64,000 nucleotides of DNA from Gallionella sp. (GCA_030645535.1 JAUSNM010000014.1:39477-103476); one strand, 5' to 3'. Positions 26,390-36,774 are shown, counted from the stretch's first letter. A program made the numbers and translations. The notes: generated by a model from the letters alone, not told the origin.

Positions 26390-28942
26390 CTAACCGCCTT
26401 TGCCAACCAGGCGTTTCACCAGCGCACTGAGCAGCCACGTGCTGACAACTGCCAGTAAGCCTGCGGACAGAACCAGCGGTGCATTCCCTGAGAAATGGAA
26501 TAGTTCGCGCAACAATGGAACGTTGAGTACCAATACCAGTCCGGTAATGGTGCCCAGCAAGATCCACCGCAGCACCGGGTTTTGTTGCGTTCCGTGCCCT
26601 GAAGCTGGCAAGGATGCTGTACGGTTGCCAAATACCAGCGCGATATTTCCCGCTACCATGGCCGTGAACACCAGCGCACGCACGGTATTTTCGTCATACC
26701 CCGCAGCCATTGCCCACACATAAATTGCGGCGGCAACGACGAGCGCTGCGACCCCTTGCAACAGGCTGACCGCTAAGCGTTTTCCGCTGAACAGTGCTTC
26801 GCCAGCCGATCTGGGCGGACGTTGCATGATGTTTTTTTCTTCCGCTTCGGCCTCGAAAAAGATTGAGCAGGCGGGGCCGATGATCAGTTCCAGAAACATG
26901 ATGTGAGCCGGCATCAGTAACAAAGGATCGCCCAGCAAAACGGGCAGCATCGCGATTCCGACAATGGGTATATGTGCGGCCAGTGCGTAACTCATCGCGC
27001 GGCGCAGATTGTCGTAGACGCGCCGCCCCAGTCGCACCGTGGCGACCATTGATGCGAAATCGTCGTTAAGCAGCACCAGACTTGCCGCTTCGCGCGCCAC
27101 GTCGGTGCCCCGTTTACCCATCGCCACGCCGATGTGCGCGGCTTTCAGGGCGGGCGCATCGTTCACGCCATCGCCGGTCATTGCGACGATCTCGCCGTTC
27201 GCTTTAAATGATTCCACCAGGCGCAATTTTTGTTGCGGGACGATGCGCGCAAATACCTGAACATCCGGCAAACGGGCGCGCAAGGACTCATCGGAAAGTG
27301 TATTCAGCTCGGCTCCCGTCAGTACCTGTTCGGCTGCCAGGCCAAGTTCGCGGGCGATGGACAGTGCAGTTCTGGCATGGTCGCCGGTGATCATTACCAC
27401 CCGGATGCCGGCGGCGTGGCATTGTGCGATCGCATCCACAACATCGGGACGCAACGGGTCTTGCAGGCCGAGCAGGCCGACAAAACAAAATTCGATGTCA
27501 TGCTGGTGTTCCGGCCAATGCGGCTCATCTGGCATACCCGGCGGCAACTTGGCGCGGGCAACCCCCAGCACCCTTAAGCCACCGTCTGCCATCTCGGCGG
27601 CTATTTTTTCGATGACCTGCGCCTGATCGCAGGGTAAGTGGCACAGGTCAATGATGGCTTCAGGCGCGCCTTTTGCGGCTACCATATGCTGCGACTCGCC
27701 GTTGCCTTGCCAGACATGTGACATCGCCAGCAGCTCCGGCGACAGGCTGTATTCGTGGACGATTGCCCATTCTTTATGCAGGTGCTCGCTGCCGTTCAAG
27801 GTGCGATTGCCCAATTCATGCAGCGCCCGTTCCATCGGGTCGAACGGATCTATTTCGCTGGCCAGAATGCCGAATTCCACCAGTTCATGCCAGGGTTCGG
27901 GGAGCTCGCTGTCATCACTCACCTGCAGCATCCGGCCGTCGCCATACAGCTTGCGGATCACCATGTGGTTTTCGGTCAGCGTGCCGGTCTTGTCGGTGCA
28001 CAGCACGGTTGTGGCACCCAGCGTTTCGATGGCATCCAGTCGCCGCGTCAGCACGTTGTGACGGGAGATGCGCCACGCGCCCAGCGACATGAATACCGAC
28101 AGGATCACCGGGAGTTCTTCAGGCAGGGTGGACATCGCCAGACTGATTCCGGCCAGCAGCGCGTTCAGCCAGTGACCGCGCGTGTAACCGTAGATCAGCA
28201 CTAAGGTTATGCACAGCGTGATGGCAATGATCGCCAGACGGCGCACCAGGCGACCCGTCTGGATGCGCAGCGGTGAGTCGCCGGATTGTGTTTCTTCGAG
28301 CGACTTGCCGATCTGTCCTGTGGCGCTGGATTTTCCGGTGGCCGTCACCTGCCCGATGCCGCTGCCCTGCACCAGCACCGTGCCGGCATAGACGAAGGGC
28401 TGATCGTCGCCACCCGGTTCTTGTGCGGCTGATTTCGGGCTGCCGGCGTGTTTGCGTACCGGCACCGACTCGCCGGTCAGCATGGATTCATCGGCAAACA
28501 GATCGTTGCAACTGAGCAACACGGCGTCCGCCGCGACCCTGTCCCCTTCGGTGAGCAGCAACAGGTCGCCCGGTACAACTTCTCGTCCTGCGATGCGCTG
28601 AGACTTGCCATCCCTTAATACCCGTGCTCTCGGACTGGACAAGTCACGCAAGGCTTCCAGCACTCGTTCGCTTTTTTGCGCCTGAAATACCGTCATGGCG
28701 ATGATGAGCACGACGAAGCCCAGCAGCATCATCGCATCTTCGACACTGCCCAGTGCCAGGTAAATGACGCCCGCGGAGATCAGCAGCAGGAACATCGGTT
28801 CGCGCAGTACCTCAGCTGCAATGTGATACAGGCGGCGCGAATGGGGTGGGGTCAGTTCGTTGTAGCCTGTGTCCGCCAGTCGCAGCTGTGCCTCTGCTGT
28901 GGTGAGGCCGTCAAAGGATAAATCTGGCTGGGTGGCTTTCAT
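26390..28942 (-). CDS. P-type cation-transporting ATPase (P2 type)
   Basis: An 850-residue inner-membrane ion pump. In order: an N-terminal cation-ATPase segment, MLTGESVPVRK (actuator), STLPEELPVIL in M4 (P2-type ion site), the phosphorylated Asp in CTDKTGTLTEN, KGAPEA in the nucleotide domain, and TGDGVNDAPALKAA. The C-terminal membrane half carries further helices. The PEELP sequence fits Ca2+/Mn2+-type or general P2 pumps; the ion cannot be fixed from sequence. The neighbours do not help with substrate. Confidence 0.9.
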   Translation of the reverse strand: MKATQPDLSFDGLTTAEAQLRLADTGYNELTPPHSRRLYHIAAEVLREPMFLLLISAGVIYLALGSVEDAMMLLGFVVLIIAMTVFQAQKSERVLEALRDLSSPRARVLRDGKSQRIAGREVVPGDLLLLTEGDRVAADAVLLSCNDLFADESMLTGESVPVRKHAGSPKSAAQEPGGDDQPFVYAGTVLVQGSGIGQVTATGKSSATGQIGKSLEETQSGDSPLRIQTGRLVRRLAIIAITLCITLVLIYGYTRGHWLNALLAGISLAMSTLPEELPVILSVFMSLGAWRISRHNVLTRRLDAIETLGATTVLCTDKTGTLTENHMVIRKLYGDGRMLQVSDDSELPEPWHELVEFGILASEIDPFDPMERALHELGNRTLNGSEHLHKEWAIVHEYSLSPELLAMSHVWQGNGESQHMVAAKGAPEAIIDLCHLPCDQAQVIEKIAAEMADGGLRVLGVARAKLPPGMPDEPHWPEHQHDIEFCFVGLLGLQDPLRPDVVDAIAQCHAAGIRVVMITGDHARTALSIARELGLAAEQVLTGAELNTLSDESLRARLPDVQVFARIVPQQKLRLVESFKANGEIVAMTGDGVNDAPALKAAHIGVAMGKRGTDVAREAASLVLLNDDFASMVATVRLGRRVYDNLRRAMSYALAAHIPIVGIAMLPVLLGDPLLLMPAHIMFLELIIGPACSIFFEAEAEEKNIMQRPPRSAGEALFSGKRLAVSLLQGVAALVVAAAIYVWAMAAGYDENTVRALVFTAMVAGNIALVFGNRTASLPASGHGTQQNPVLRWILLGTITGLVLVLNVPLLRELFHFSGNAPLVLSAGLLAVVSTWLLSALVKRLVGKGG

Positions 28943-29176
28943 GATCTGTGACTCCCCTCATGGCGATATGATGAGCATACAGCGATAGTGTGCCTGACGT
29001 AAGTGCTCGCAGTCTGTCGGATTGCCGCTCAGGCCTGAAATACGTGCGAGGTTGAAGCAAGAAATATCTGCGCGTCAGGCGTGTTTCGGGTAAATTTCGC
29101 CCTCATTTATTGTTGCAGCGGAACTTTGTCGGATGGGCGCTATCCGACAAGTTCAGAAAATTATCAGGAGAAACTT

Positions 29177-29701
29177 ATGACGCAATACAGCAATCGCATG
29201 GTACTCATACACTGGCTGACTCTGGCGCTGCTGGTCGCAGCCTGGTTTTTAGGCGAGGAATTGGCCGAAGCGACCGATGAAAGCAGTGCGACGATTGCGG
29301 GCTACCTCGTTCACGGATTGGTAGGTGGCGCGGTGCTGTTGCTGACAGTGGTGCGCCTGTTTTTCAGAAGCCAGGACGGGACACCGCCTGATCTTGGTCA
29401 GACGCCGATGGACAAGCTGGCCAAGGGCGTTCATCACCTGCTGTACACCGTGCTGTTCTTGTTGCCGGTGAGCGGTATCGTGACCATCATGACAAGCGAT
29501 GCGGGCAAAGCTTTGCTGTCAGGTGATGCGAGCCTGCTGCCGAAGGAGGATGGTTATCACGGTGTGTTCGCCCATGAAATGCATGAGGTGATGGTTAATG
29601 TGCTGATCCTGCTGGTGCTGGTGCATGTGCTGGGTGCGCTCAAGCATCAGTTCATCATGAAAGACGGCCTGATGGAACGCATGTTGCCAAAACGCAAGTA
29701 G
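29177..29701 (+). CDS. Cytochrome b561
   Basis: A 174-residue membrane b-type cytochrome. Four hydrophobic spans carry likely heme-ligand histidines in VLIHWLTLALL, GYLVHGLVGG, VHHLLYTVLFLLPVSG and LVHVLGALKHQF. It probably moves electrons between the quinone pool and a periplasmic acceptor. The frame opens at 29081, but CAGGAGAAA lies just before the ATG at 29177, where homology begins. A terminator follows. Confidence 0.9.
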   Translation: MTQYSNRMVLIHWLTLALLVAAWFLGEELAEATDESSATIAGYLVHGLVGGAVLLLTVVRLFFRSQDGTPPDLGQTPMDKLAKGVHHLLYTVLFLLPVSGIVTIMTSDAGKALLSGDASLLPKEDGYHGVFAHEMHEVMVNVLILLVLVHVLGALKHQFIMKDGLMERMLPKRK

Positions 29702-29724
29702 GCATTCTCGGTCGGGCAACCAAT

Positions 29725-29748
29725 AAGGACACTCCGGTGTCCTTTTTT
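29725..29748 (+). terminator. Rho-independent terminator of the cytochrome b561 gene
   Basis: AAGGACAC-TCCG-GTGTCCTT stem followed by T residues, 24 bases after the stop codon. Confidence 0.88.
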
Positions 29749-29817
29749 ACGCCTGTCCATACTCAATGAAATGTAACAGGCGCTAAGTCTCCGTTGTGTA
29801 TGGAGATTTTAGTTTGT

Positions 29818-29922
29818 CCACAATTTCTGTGGATAACTGTGTGGATGCTTGTGTGGATTAAGCTGCTAAGGTCATGCTCTGTAAGGCTTTTTGTCAGGCT
29901 GCCCGTTTTTTATCGTTTAAAT
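29818..29922. repeat. 105-bp direct repeat with DnaA boxes, copy 1
   Basis: Nearly identical (about 100 of 105 positions) to 30050-30154. It contains a perfect DnaA box TGTGGATAA (29828-29836) and near matches (TGTGGATGC, TGTGGATTA, TTGTCCACA) within 45 bases. It ends with an AGGCTTTTTGTCAGGCTGCCCG segment and a T run. It lies in the gene-free stretch 29702-30226. Confidence 0.85.
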
Positions 29923-30049
29923 TTATCATAAGAAACAGGTGGTTATGAAATATTGTTTTGTCGGGTATGCGGGCTGCAAGCCACCGGGCTGTGAGTGCCA
30001 GGCTTTTATCGGCACAAAGCAGAGCCGGCAAGAACGTGTTGATAGTTAC

Positions 30050-30154
30050 CCACAATTTATGTGGATAACTGTGTGGATGCTTGTGTGGATTAAGCTGCTA
30101 AGGTCATGCCCTGCAAGGCTTTTTGTCAGGCTGCCCGTTTTTTGTTGTTTAAAT
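30050..30154. repeat. 105-bp direct repeat with DnaA boxes, copy 2
   Basis: Second copy, with a perfect TGTGGATAA at 30060-30068. The 127 bases between the copies hold nothing recognisable except a short Cys-rich open frame that runs into this repeat (29939-30178), which I regard as doubtful. Confidence 0.85.
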
Positions 30155-30226
30155 AACGCCGCGACGGCAGGGCTTTGAATATCCGCGGAATACGCGGGAT
30201 TGCTGATGTGCGCGTCCGGTTGAGGA

Positions 30227-30910
30227 TTATTGCAATTCTATCGTGCCGCTGATCTGCACCGTTATGCGGGAATCGCCGCTGGCAAACTCGGGTGCCGGGA
30301 TCGCATTGTCTGCAACAGCGGCGCTGCGCATCATCGCCACGGGATAGTGCGGCGGTATGTCGTCGCTGCTGATTGCGAAATGCACGGTCTTGTAAGATTT
30401 GGCGCCGACAGCGGTACGTATCGCCTCGGCGCGGTTCTGGAAGGCTTTGATGGCGTCAGCGATAAGCGAATTTTCGACCTGCAGGCGGGTGTCCGGTGCG
30501 ACCATGAATTGCACGCTGCCCAGTTGCAGCGTGGCTTGCAACAGCATGATGAGTTGGCCAGCGGCCTCGGAATCACGGCTCTCCAGACGGATTTCGCCAT
30601 GACCGTGCCACGCGGTTATCTGGTTTTTCTTGCCATACACAGGATAGGTATGCTGATTGCCACTGCGGGCCTTGACGGTGCTGAATGTGGCGGCTTTCCT
30701 GAACGCGTCGTTCAGCGCAGTGTTGAGCTGCTGCGCGACGCGGGCAGGCAGTTCGTCCTGGATATCGGCGCTCATGCTGGCCACCAGCAGGTCGTTGGCA
30801 ACTTCGCGCGCGGCTTCTACGCGAAAATCGACCCGGTTATAGGCTTCGGCTGCCGATTTGGCCGAAACACTGAAACACAACAGACAGCACAGCAATGCGA
30901 TGCGCAACAT
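30227..30910 (-). CDS. SIMPL-domain periplasmic protein (DUF541)
   Basis: A 227-residue exported protein. The N-terminal MLRIALLCCLLCFSVSAKSA is a signal peptide. The rest matches the SIMPL/YggE pattern, with a conserved VDFRVEAAREVANDLLVASM start, a central RTAVGAKSYKTVHFAIS and the closing ITVQISGTIEL. Members form large oligomers in the periplasm or outer membrane; the function is not well defined. The reading frame shows no insertions. Confidence 0.85.
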   Translation of the reverse strand: MLRIALLCCLLCFSVSAKSAAEAYNRVDFRVEAAREVANDLLVASMSADIQDELPARVAQQLNTALNDAFRKAATFSTVKARSGNQHTYPVYGKKNQITAWHGHGEIRLESRDSEAAGQLIMLLQATLQLGSVQFMVAPDTRLQVENSLIADAIKAFQNRAEAIRTAVGAKSYKTVHFAISSDDIPPHYPVAMMRSAAVADNAIPAPEFASGDSRITVQISGTIELQ

Positions 30911-30976
30911 GATTTTCTCCCTCGCGTGGATGAATGCGTATGCTAAAGCAAAACGAGGTCATGTAACGTTTTCCGG

Positions 30977-31732
30977 TTATAAAATCAGCCGGTTATTCGC
31001 ACAAGTCCTGGCTTGTGCGAGACGCGTCAGCGTCGGCAGCAGATTCAGGCCGGTTTCCTCTTTCAATGCGATGGCGGCAGCTTTCAGATCATCCAGAGTG
31101 ATGTCGACCGGTTCGCCCTCGGTGGCGAATGCGATGGTGTTGCCGCTCTCGCAGGAAGGAAACATCAGCGCGCGGTCATCGAATGCGGTGAGGATGTGCG
31201 CGAAGCCGCCCAGCACTCCTTTGGACAGCCCCAGCATATTGACCGCCATCACGCCCTGGTCGCTTAACCGGCTGCGGCATGCCTGATAGAACGGCAGGCT
31301 GTTCAGCTGGCCGGGGTGCGCGTGTTCGTTGAAACCATCCACCAGAATCAGATCGAACTTCTTGTTGGTGCTGAGCACGAATTCTGCACCATCGCCGATC
31401 ACCATGTGGATGCGCTTGTCATCTTCGGGGAGCTTGAAGAAGTGCCGCGCGGCGGCGACCACGTCCGGTTCGATTTCCACAATCGTCAGATGCGCATCGG
31501 GGCGATAGCGATACAGGAACTTGGTCAGCGATGCGGCGCCCAGTCCGATCAGCAGTATTTTGCGCGGCCAGCGCGCTTCGTCGCGCAACAGCAGGCTGGC
31601 CATCATTTCGCGGGTGTATTCCAGTTCCAGATTCCACGGACGGGCGATGCGCATCGCGCCTTGTACCCAGGTAGAACCGAAGTGCAGATAGCGCACGCCG
31701 GCTTGTTCAGAGATGTCGATAGGGGTGCTCAT
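30977..31732 (-). CDS. Spermidine-synthase-like methyltransferase-fold protein
   Basis: A 251-residue protein with the Rossmann core of polyamine aminopropyltransferases: ILLIGLGAASLTKFLY (nucleotide-binding glycine loop), LTIVEIEPDVVAAAR, and LILVDGFNEHAHPGQL where SpeE has DSTDP. The N-terminal beta domain of true SpeE is short. It may be a spermidine synthase or a related aminopropyl or methyltransferase. The promoter side (31743-31793) is filled by a GTGGTAA heptad array. Confidence 0.78.
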   Translation of the reverse strand: MSTPIDISEQAGVRYLHFGSTWVQGAMRIARPWNLELEYTREMMASLLLRDEARWPRKILLIGLGAASLTKFLYRYRPDAHLTIVEIEPDVVAAARHFFKLPEDDKRIHMVIGDGAEFVLSTNKKFDLILVDGFNEHAHPGQLNSLPFYQACRSRLSDQGVMAVNMLGLSKGVLGGFAHILTAFDDRALMFPSCESGNTIAFATEGEPVDITLDDLKAAAIALKEETGLNLLPTLTRLAQARTCANNRLIL

Positions 31733-31742
31733 AAAATGCTCG

Positions 31743-31793
31743 TAAGTGGTGAGTGGTGAGTGGTAAGTGGTAAGTGGTAAGTGGTAAGTGGTG
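31743..31793. repeat. Heptad array (GTGGTAA/GTGGTGA x7)
   Basis: Seven period-7 units (gtggtga, gtggtga, then gtggtaa repeats, ending gtgttaa) fill the gap between the nnrD stop codon and the spermidine-synthase-like start. The last unit touches the nnrD stop codon. Confidence 0.9.
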
Positions 31794-32732
31794 TTAATTT
31801 GTGCGCCATTGATTCAAAAGCCGTCGCGCCTGATCGGTGAGTTCCGTCGCGGTCATGCCGACTGCGGCATATTTGGCCAGTTCGTCTCCGGCAGCGCCGT
31901 GCAGGTGCACCGCCAGCAAGAGCGCATCGTCAGCATTCAGTCCCTGGGCGAGCAGGGCGGCGATCATGCCGGTCAGCACATCGCCCATGCCGGGGCCGCT
32001 CATGCCGGGATTGCCGGTTTTATTCACAAACAGTCCGCGACGGGTGGCGCACAGGCTGTCAGTACCTTTCAGCACCACCGAGCAGGCGAACATCCTGGCT
32101 AATTTTTGTATCGCAGCGACGCGATCCTTTTGTACCTCTGCCGTGCTGCAATTAAGTAAGCGCGCTGCTTCGCCCGGATGAGGCGTGAGTACAGTTGCGG
32201 CTTTACGTGCGACAGCCAAGTCGCGCAAGTCGGGGTGAGCCGCGATCAGGTTCAGCGCATCGGCATCCAGCACCAGTGTTGCCGTGCTTCGCAGCGCTTC
32301 AGCCAATAATTTGCCGGCGAGTTCCCCGCTGCCCATCCCGCAACCAATAGCCAGCACGTCAGAATTGAAGATGTTTCTGCGAGTTTTTGTCTTGCGACAA
32401 AATACCTGCTTGCCCCACTTTACGTTAGCTTCCTCGCCCGCATGCGGGGGAGGGTTGGGGAGAGGGCAGGTGGAAAACAGAGAATCTGCCTTGTGCAGCA
32501 TCAGTTCCGGTTGAACCAAATCCACTGACGGCGCGTTGTCCGCCAGCAGCACGACATGCACGCAACCTGCGCCCAGTTTCAGCGCTGCGCGCCCTGCCAG
32601 CAGGGCGGCCCCGGTCATGCCGGATGCGCCGCCGATCACGGCCACCGTGCCGAACAGACCTTTGTGGCTGTCCTTGGGGCGTTCCGGCAGCAGTTTTTCG
32701 ACCTGACTTTGTTCAATGACTTGCGGGTTCAT
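31794..32732 (-). CDS. nnrD: ADP-dependent NAD(P)H-hydrate dehydratase
   Basis: Repairs hydrated NAD(P)H using ADP. The ribokinase-like YjeF C-terminal domain is visible: GTVAVIGGASGMTGAALLAGRAAL, VLAIGCGMG, LTPHPGEAARLL and a late NPGMSGPGMGDVLTGMIAALL. The epimerase half (NnrE) is absent, so this is a stand-alone D protein of 312 residues. About 35 residues near position 90-125 are extra; they are coded by a REP-like palindrome (CPLPNPPPHAGEE) and adjoining sequence. Confidence 0.9.
   Translation of the reverse strand: MNPQVIEQSQVEKLLPERPKDSHKGLFGTVAVIGGASGMTGAALLAGRAALKLGAGCVHVVLLADNAPSVDLVQPELMLHKADSLFSTCPLPNPPPHAGEEANVKWGKQVFCRKTKTRRNIFNSDVLAIGCGMGSGELAGKLLAEALRSTATLVLDADALNLIAAHPDLRDLAVARKAATVLTPHPGEAARLLNCSTAEVQKDRVAAIQKLARMFACSVVLKGTDSLCATRRGLFVNKTGNPGMSGPGMGDVLTGMIAALLAQGLNADDALLLAVHLHGAAGDELAKYAAVGMTATELTDQARRLLNQWRTN
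32431..32467. repeat. REP-like palindrome inside nnrD
   Basis: TCCTCGCCCGC-AT-GCGGGGGAGGG hairpin plus a TTGGGGAGAGGGCA tail, translated in frame on the minus strand. Confidence 0.85.
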
Positions 32733-32777
32733 GGTGGCATCGCTAAATGGTCTGCTAATGTAAGGTGCGGCGCATAG

Positions 32778-32783
32778 TATAAT
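32778..32783 (+). promoter_or_regulatory. Putative -10 of the purL promoter
   Basis: A perfect TATAAT 34 bases before the purL ATG, in the divergent gap with nnrD. No good -35 is visible, so the call is tentative. Confidence 0.4.
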
Positions 32784-32816
32784 CGCGTCCCGAATTTTAT
32801 TCTCACCGCCACCGTC

Positions 32817-35800
32817 ATGTTTAAAGTCTCAGTCGGCAGTTCTGCCTTATCCGCCTTTCGTTTGGAAAAATTGCGCGTCGCATTGAACGCTGTCGCGCCC
32901 GATGTCGTCATTGCCGATGCACGCCATTGCTACTTCAGCGCGCTGCAAGGCGCGAAGCTGGATGCAGCGCAAGCCGGCTTGCTGGATCGTGTGCTGGGTC
33001 TGGACAAGGCGGCGGTGGAGTCCGAAATGTCGGATAAAGTCACGCGCGTGCTGGTCGTGCCGCGTCTGGGCACGATTTCACCCTGGTCCACTAAGGCGAC
33101 CGACATTGCGCAGCATTGCGGCCTGACCGGCGTGCAGCGCATCGAGCGCGGCGTTCAGTATTACCTGACAACGCGCAACGGCGCAGGAATCAGCGAAGCT
33201 GAACGCACGGCGGTATTGCCGTTGTTGCACGACCGCATGACCGAGTCGGTGCTGGACAGTATTGAGGACGCCGCGACTAAAATCTTCCGGCACGGTTCTC
33301 CTCAACCATTGGCAACGGTGGATATTTTGCAGGGCGGCTGCGATGCACTGGCTGTTGCCAACCGCGAAATGGGACTGGCGTTGTCGCAGGACGAGATCGA
33401 ATATCTGGTGGAAAACTTCCAGAAGCTGCAACGCAATCCGACCGATGTCGAGCTGATGATGTTCGCGCAGGCCAATTCCGAGCATTGCCGCCACAAGATT
33501 TTCAATGCCGACTGGGTGATCGACGGCGTAGCGCAGGACATATCGCTGTTCGGCATGATCCGCAACACTCACAAGGTCAGCCCCGAAGGCACGGTGGTCG
33601 CGTATTCGGACAACTCATCGGTGATCGAAGGCGCGACAGTTGAGCGTTTCTATCCGCGCACCGGTGGTGCGTATCAGTTTTCCGAGGAACTGACGCACAC
33701 GCTGATGAAGGTGGAGACGCATAACCATCCGACCGCGATTGCGCCTTTTGCCGGAGCCGCAACAGGTTCGGGCGGCGAGATTCGCGACGAGGGTGCGACC
33801 GGTATCGGCTCACGCCCCAAGGCCGGATTGACCGGATTCTCGGTGTCGAACCTGAATATCTCCGGGTTTAATCAGCCATGGGAAGCTGAATATGGCAAGC
33901 CATCGCGCATCGTCACGGCGCTGCAGATCATGCTGGACGGGCCTTTAGGCGGTGCGGCGTTCAACAACGAATTCGGCCGTCCGAATCTGACCGGTTATTT
34001 CCGCACCTTTGAAGAGAGCGTCGGCGGCGAGATGCGCGGCTATCACAAGCCCATCATGCTGGCGGGCGGCGTGGGCAGCATCTCTGCAATCCACACGCAC
34101 AAGCACGATCTGCCGGTAGGCGCGCTGGTGGTGCATCTGGGCGGCCCCGGCATGCTGATCGGGCTTGGCGGCGGTGCCGCATCGAGCATGGACACCGGCA
34201 GTAATGCCGAAAATCTGGATTTCGATTCGGTGCAGCGCGGCAATCCCGAGATGCAGCGCCGTGCGCAGGAAGTGATCGACCGTTGCTGGCAGCTGGGCGA
34301 GAATAATCCGATTTTATCGATTCACGACGTCGGTGCCGGCGGCATGTCCAACGCGCTGCCGGAACTGGTGCACGGCGGCGGGCGCGGCGCTTCTTTCGAA
34401 CTGCGCAAGATTCCGCTGGACGAGACCGGTATGTCGCCCAGACAGATCTGGTGCAACGAATCGCAGGAGCGCTATGTGCTGGCGATCGCCCCCGAACGCC
34501 TTGCAGAGTTTAAAGCCTTCTGCGAACGCGAACGCTGCCCGTTTGCGGTAGTGGGCGTGGCGATCGAGGACGATCAGCTGATCGTGCATGACACCGAATA
34601 TGACAACGATCCGGTGAACATGTCGCTGCAAGTGTTGCTGGGCAAGCCGCCCAAGATGACGCGCAACGTGGTGCGCGAAACGCCAAAATTGACCGCCTTC
34701 GATACGACTGCGCTGGATTTGACAGAATCGATAGCACGCGTGTTGCGTCTGCCGGCTGTCGCGAACAAGACTTTCCTGATCAGCATCGGCGACAGGACCG
34801 TGGGCGGCATGACCGCGCGCGACCAGATGGTCGGCCCCTGGCAGGTGCCGGTAGCGGACGTGGCCGTGACCTTGATGGGTTTCAACACCCATTTGGGCGA
34901 GGCGTATGCGCTCGGCGAACGCACGCCGCTGGCGCTGGTGAATGCGGCCGCTTCCGGGCGCATGGCGGTGGGCGAGGCGCTCACCAACATTGCGGCTGCA
35001 AAGATAGCGAAGATCGGCGACATCAAGCTGTCGGCGAACTGGATGGCGGCGGCAGGACATCACGGTGAAGATGCCGCGCTGTTCGACACAGTGCACGCGG
35101 TGGGCATGGAGTTGTGCCCGGCGCTTGGCATCGGCATCCCGGTCGGCAAGGATTCGATGAGCATGAAGTCCACCTGGACTGATGGAGATGAGAACAAATC
35201 TGTCACATCCCCCCTGTCGCTGATCGTGACCGCCTTCGCACCCTGTTCGGATACGCGTAAAACGCTCACGCCGCTGTTATCAGTTGATGCCGATACGACG
35301 CTGTTGTTGATCGACCTTGGGCAGGGCAAAAACCGCATGGGCGGATCGGCACTGGCACAGGTTTACAAGCAGGTCGGCAACGTTGCACCTGACGTGGATT
35401 CGGCTCGCGATCTGAAATCGTTCTTTGAATTGATTCAGTCACTTAATCTGGATGGTAAGCTGCTGGCCTATCACGATCGATCGGATGGCGGTGCGTTTAT
35501 CAGCTTGTGCGAAATGGCTTTCGCATCCCATACCGGTTTGAATATCGGTCTTGATGATCTGGCAGGCGATACATTGAGCGCGCTGTTCAACGAAGAATTG
35601 GGTGCCGTTGTGCAGGTTAAGAACGGCGATCTGGCGCATGTATTGCAACGGGCGAATGACGCAGGTCTTGCCGTTCAGAAGATCGCTACCCTGAATCAGA
35701 CCGGCCTGATCGAAATTGCGCGCGGCGGCAAAACGCTGTTCAGCGACAGCCGCGTGAACCTGCAGCGCATGTGGTCTGAGACGACGTATCAGATGCAAAA

Positions 35801-36689
35801 GCTGCGCGACAATCCTGACTGTGCGGAAGCCGAATTTGCCGGTCTGCTGGATGCGAGCGATCCCGGTCTGCATGCGAAGCTGACCTATGATTTGAATGCT
35901 GCGCCGGCCATATTGAAGAGTCGCCCGAAGATCGCCATCCTGCGCGAGCAGGGCGTGAACGGGCAGGTGGAAATGGCAGCCGCATTTGACCGCGCAGGCT
36001 TTGCGGCAGTTGACGTGCACATGAGCGACATCATCAGCGGCCGCGTGAAGCTGAGTGATTTCAAGGGCGTGGCGGCGTGCGGCGGATTCTCTTATGGTGA
36101 CGTGCTGGGTGCGGGCGAGGGCTGGGCGAAATCCATCCTGCTCAACTCGCGCGCGCGCGGTGAATTCGAGGCCTTCTTCAACCGCGACGATACGCTGGCA
36201 TTGGGCGTGTGCAACGGTTGTCAGATGATGAGCAATCTGCACGAAATCATACCGGGTGCTCAAAACTGGGCGCACTTCTCGCGCAACCAGTCCGAACAGT
36301 TCGAGGCGCGTTTCGTGATGGTGGAAGTGCAACCTTCGGCATCCATCTTCTTCGACGGCATGGCGGGCAGTCGCATGCCGATCGTCGTGTCACACGGCGA
36401 AGGCTATGCCGATTTCGGCAGTGAGGCGAAGCTGCAAGCCGCGCAGGCGCTGGTCACCATGCGCTATGTGGATAATCAAGGTCGCACGACAGAAACCTAT
36501 CCTTTGAATCCCAACGGTTCGCCGCAAGGCATCACCGGGCTTACCACGCCGGACGGGCGTTTTTCCATCATGATGCCGCATCCCGAACGTGTGATCCGCG
36601 CCGTGCAGAATTCCTGGCATCCTGCCGACTGGCAGGAAAACGGCGCTTGGCTCAAGATGTTCCAGAATGCAAGGAAGTGGGTGGGGTAA
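32817..36689 (+). CDS. purL: Phosphoribosylformylglycinamidine synthase (single-chain)
   Basis: Catalyses the FGAM step of purine synthesis. The 1290-residue single chain is the proteobacterial long form: an N-terminal PurS-like part, AIRS-type synthase halves ([28 protein letters not shown], then [14 protein letters not shown] and [15 protein letters not shown]), and a C-terminal glutaminase with [16 protein letters not shown] and the nucleophile in [13 protein letters not shown]. The end reads [18 protein letters not shown]. Its last 96 bases are repeated at 37586-37681, so the 3' end lies at an apparent integration point. Confidence 0.97.
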   Translation: MFKVSVGSSALSAFRLEKLRVALNAVAPDVVIADARHCYFSALQGAKLDAAQAGLLDRVLGLDKAAVESEMSDKVTRVLVVPRLGTISPWSTKATDIAQHCGLTGVQRIERGVQYYLTTRNGAGISEAERTAVLPLLHDRMTESVLDSIEDAATKIFRHGSPQPLATVDILQGGCDALAVANREMGLALSQDEIEYLVENFQKLQRNPTDVELMMFAQANSEHCRHKIFNADWVIDGVAQDISLFGMIRNTHKVSPEGTVVAYSDNSSVIEGATVERFYPRTGGAYQFSEELTHTLMKVETHNHPTAIAPFAGAATGSGGEIRDEGATGIGSRPKAGLTGFSVSNLNISGFNQPWEAEYGKPSRIVTALQIMLDGPLGGAAFNNEFGRPNLTGYFRTFEESVGGEMRGYHKPIMLAGGVGSISAIHTHKHDLPVGALVVHLGGPGMLIGLGGGAASSMDTGSNAENLDFDSVQRGNPEMQRRAQEVIDRCWQLGENNPILSIHDVGAGGMSNALPELVHGGGRGASFELRKIPLDETGMSPRQIWCNESQERYVLAIAPERLAEFKAFCERERCPFAVVGVAIEDDQLIVHDTEYDNDPVNMSLQVLLGKPPKMTRNVVRETPKLTAFDTTALDLTESIARVLRLPAVANKTFLISIGDRTVGGMTARDQMVGPWQVPVADVAVTLMGFNTHLGEAYALGERTPLALVNAAASGRMAVGEALTNIAAAKIAKIGDIKLSANWMAAAGHHGEDAALFDTVHAVGMELCPALGIGIPVGKDSMSMKSTWTDGDENKSVTSPLSLIVTAFAPCSDTRKTLTPLLSVDADTTLLLIDLGQGKNRMGGSALAQVYKQVGNVAPDVDSARDLKSFFELIQSLNLDGKLLAYHDRSDGGAFISLCEMAFASHTGLNIGLDDLAGDTLSALFNEELGAVVQVKNGDLAHVLQRANDAGLAVQKIATLNQTGLIEIARGGKTLFSDSRVNLQRMWSETTYQMQKLRDNPDCAEAEFAGLLDASDPGLHAKLTYDLNAAPAILKSRPKIAILREQGVNGQVEMAAAFDRAGFAAVDVHMSDIISGRVKLSDFKGVAACGGFSYGDVLGAGEGWAKSILLNSRARGEFEAFFNRDDTLALGVCNGCQMMSNLHEIIPGAQNWAHFSRNQSEQFEARFVMVEVQPSASIFFDGMAGSRMPIVVSHGEGYADFGSEAKLQAAQALVTMRYVDNQGRTTETYPLNPNGSPQGITGLTTPDGRFSIMMPHPERVIRAVQNSWHPADWQENGAWLKMFQNARKWVG

Positions 36690-36690
36690 T
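36595..36690 (+). repeat. purL 3'-end direct repeat, copy 1 (inside purL)
   Basis: The last 32 codons of purL. Matches 37586-37681 at about 91 of 96 positions. Likely att-like left boundary of the accessory region. Confidence 0.85.
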
Positions 36691-36696
36691 TTCGTC

Positions 36697-36722
36697 GGGC
36701 GGGCAATCTGCGCCCGCCTTTT
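36697..36722 (+). terminator. Terminator after purL
   Basis: GGGCGGGC-AATCT-GCGCCCGCC stem followed by TTTT, directly after the purL stop codon. It differs from the terminators that follow the two downstream purL-end copies. Confidence 0.8.
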
Positions 36723-36774
36723 GAAAGGTTCAACCGTGGGTGCAGCGCATCCACCCGGCATACGTGAGGTAGCT

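Noticed and set aside
29818..30154. DnaA boxes considered as the chromosomal origin
   Set aside because: No dnaA, dnaN, gyrB or AT-rich unwinding region in the vicinity.
29939..30178. Small Cys-rich open frame between and into the DnaA-box repeats
   Set aside because: Half of it is coded by the repeat itself, whose other copy is not open in the same way; no supporting features.
35439..36332. Minus-strand 297-codon frame across purL
   Set aside because: His/Gln-rich shadow of the conserved purL sequence.
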